NCBI RefSeq assembly: GCF_900108485.1
Contig: NZ_FNXF01000002.1
Coordinates: 62,001-126,000, forward strand
Direction of reading: 5' to 3'
Origin: Rheinheimera pacifica
GTDB taxonomy: Bacteria > Pseudomonadota > Gammaproteobacteria > Enterobacterales > Alteromonadaceae
DNA: 64,000 nt
Part shown: positions 63,324 to 64,000 of the stretch, piece after piece
How the letters are laid out: each line of letters opens with the position of its first letter
Numbering within the stretch: position 1 is the stretch's first letter
Made by a program: the position numbers and the translations under genes
The notes under the pieces: model-generated
What the model saw: only the letters and a program-made list of their open reading frames with translations
Told to the model about the DNA's origin: nothing
The model's database searches: none

Positions 63324-64000
63324 TTAAAACCTGTATGTCAGCTGTGCGGCATAAAGCTGCCAGTATTTGTGCCGGTTTGTTACCACATCAGGCAATATTA
63401 CCGGTGATAAACGGCCTGCACCCTCAACCCAGTGAATTTCCGCACTTAACCTTAAACTGCTGCTGATATCATAACTTAGTCCACCTGCTACCGATTGCTG
63501 GTAGGCAAAGTATGCCGGTACAGTACCGCCACTGTTTTTATTTAACAATTGCCCGCGCCGGTCATCTTTATTGGCTACTGAGTAATCCAGCATAGCAAAC
63601 CATCTTAACTGCGCTGAGTGGCGGTATTGTGCCATCACATAGCCGCCCTGGCCCAATTGGTCCTGGCGAAATAGTGGTGAGAAAAAACCGTCAATTTGCA
63701 GCCGTTCTTGTTGGATTTCGCTGGAAAATTCCCATTTTTCCAGTTGATAGCGCATATTCAGCATCACCCGGCTTACCGTAAAGTCAGCAGCAAAAAAAGG
63801 CTCGGTGTCAGTGGCACTGTAACTAAAGTTAGAATCCAGCAGCACCATACCAAAACTGAAGCGGCTAAGCTGTGGCTGCCAATACAGGCTGGCCTGATGG
63901 TCAAAATTCATTTTTAGTTTGCCGTCAATAACACCGCCAAGCAGCAACTCGCTTTGCTGCGTTGACACCGGCGTAGTACCGAGACTCCAGTTAAAGGTGA
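63324..64000 (-). CDS. Outer-membrane beta-barrel protein, 5' end outside window
   Basis: 225 residues are visible and the frame is still open at the window edge, so the N-terminus is missing. Strands alternate hydrophobic and polar residues (NMRYQLEKWEFSSEIQQERL, YVMAQYRHSAQLRWFAMLDY) and the protein ends QLYAAQLTYRF, a barrel-closing strand. No family can be named. Three nt separate it from the GGDEF-EAL gene, so they share an operon; an outer-membrane signalling or porin role for the pair is inferred. Confidence 0.7.
   Translation of the reverse strand, partial: TFNWSLGTTPVSTQQSELLLGGVIDGKLKMNFDHQASLYWQPQLSRFSFGMVLLDSNFSYSATDTEPFFAADFTVSRVMLNMRYQLEKWEFSSEIQQERLQIDGFFSPLFRQDQLGQGGYVMAQYRHSAQLRWFAMLDYSVANKDDRRGQLLNKNSGGTVPAYFAYQQSVAGGLSYDISSSLRLSAEIHWVEGAGRLSPVILPDVVTNRHKYWQLYAAQLTYRF

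Overview
The window reads as chromosomal DNA of a moderately GC-rich gammaproteobacterium close to Rheinheimera, Alishewanella or other Alteromonadales-type water bacteria. That placement is an inference from the gene set: several TonB receptors with Fur boxes, a TAT-exported PhoX phosphatase, a PA2778/PA2779 pair, a leuABCD operon with leader peptide, and GlrK-QseG-GlrR. No 16S or taxonomic marker is present, so the genus is not established.

Layout: 1-3332 (-) is most of a giant coiled-coil ATPase. 3626-10232 (+) is a porin plus TctC-TctB-TctA tricarboxylate transporter followed by a CitA/CitB-type two-component system. 10282-13515 is a Fur-controlled TonB receptor with a PepSY membrane protein. 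13481-20239 holds a TRIC-type channel, a YdgA-like protein, a DUF2784 membrane protein, an FAD oxidoreductase, and an ECF41 sigma-factor operon (SnoaL-like protein, sigma factor, MFS pump, UDG-family protein) with a recognisable ECF41-type promoter. 20325-23846 holds a decayed second DUF2784 copy, a class D (OXA) beta-lactamase, a gamma-glutamylcyclotransferase-like protein, two small membrane or exported proteins and an esterase. 23915-25120 carries two AT-rich orphan ORFs, each followed by an attC-like structured site; no integrase is in the window. 25524-32001 is an aldehyde dehydrogenase and leuABCD behind a leucine-rich leader peptide and attenuator. 32190-32276 is tRNA-Leu(UAA). 32278-40121 holds PA2778/PA2779, an AraC regulator with an SDR and YqhD-type aldehyde reductase, a DJ-1/PfpI protein with divergent LysR regulator, and adenosine deaminase.

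40146-44155 is a regulatory locus: two GlrR-like binding sites, a sigma-54 promoter, a short structured transcript encoding a 66-residue membrane peptide and ending in two terminators, and then glrK-qseG-glrR. This is the position occupied in enterobacteria by the GlrR-activated sRNA GlmY. 

45248-50218 is a clearly AT-rich four-gene island with overlapping genes, inserted between housekeeping genes: an N6-adenine DNA methyltransferase with a specificity-like C-terminus, a phosphoribosyltransferase-like protein, an ORC/CDC6-like AAA ATPase, and an unknown Rossmann/CARF-like protein. It looks like a self-contained conflict or defence system and is the best candidate in the window for an undescribed system.

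50356-64000 returns to core-like DNA: gamma-glutamyltransferase, a thioesterase, a 2OG-Fe(II) oxygenase, two divergent Fur-box TonB receptors, ElaA, PhoX behind a Pho box, and a GGDEF-EAL protein with an upstream outer-membrane beta-barrel gene cut by the window end.
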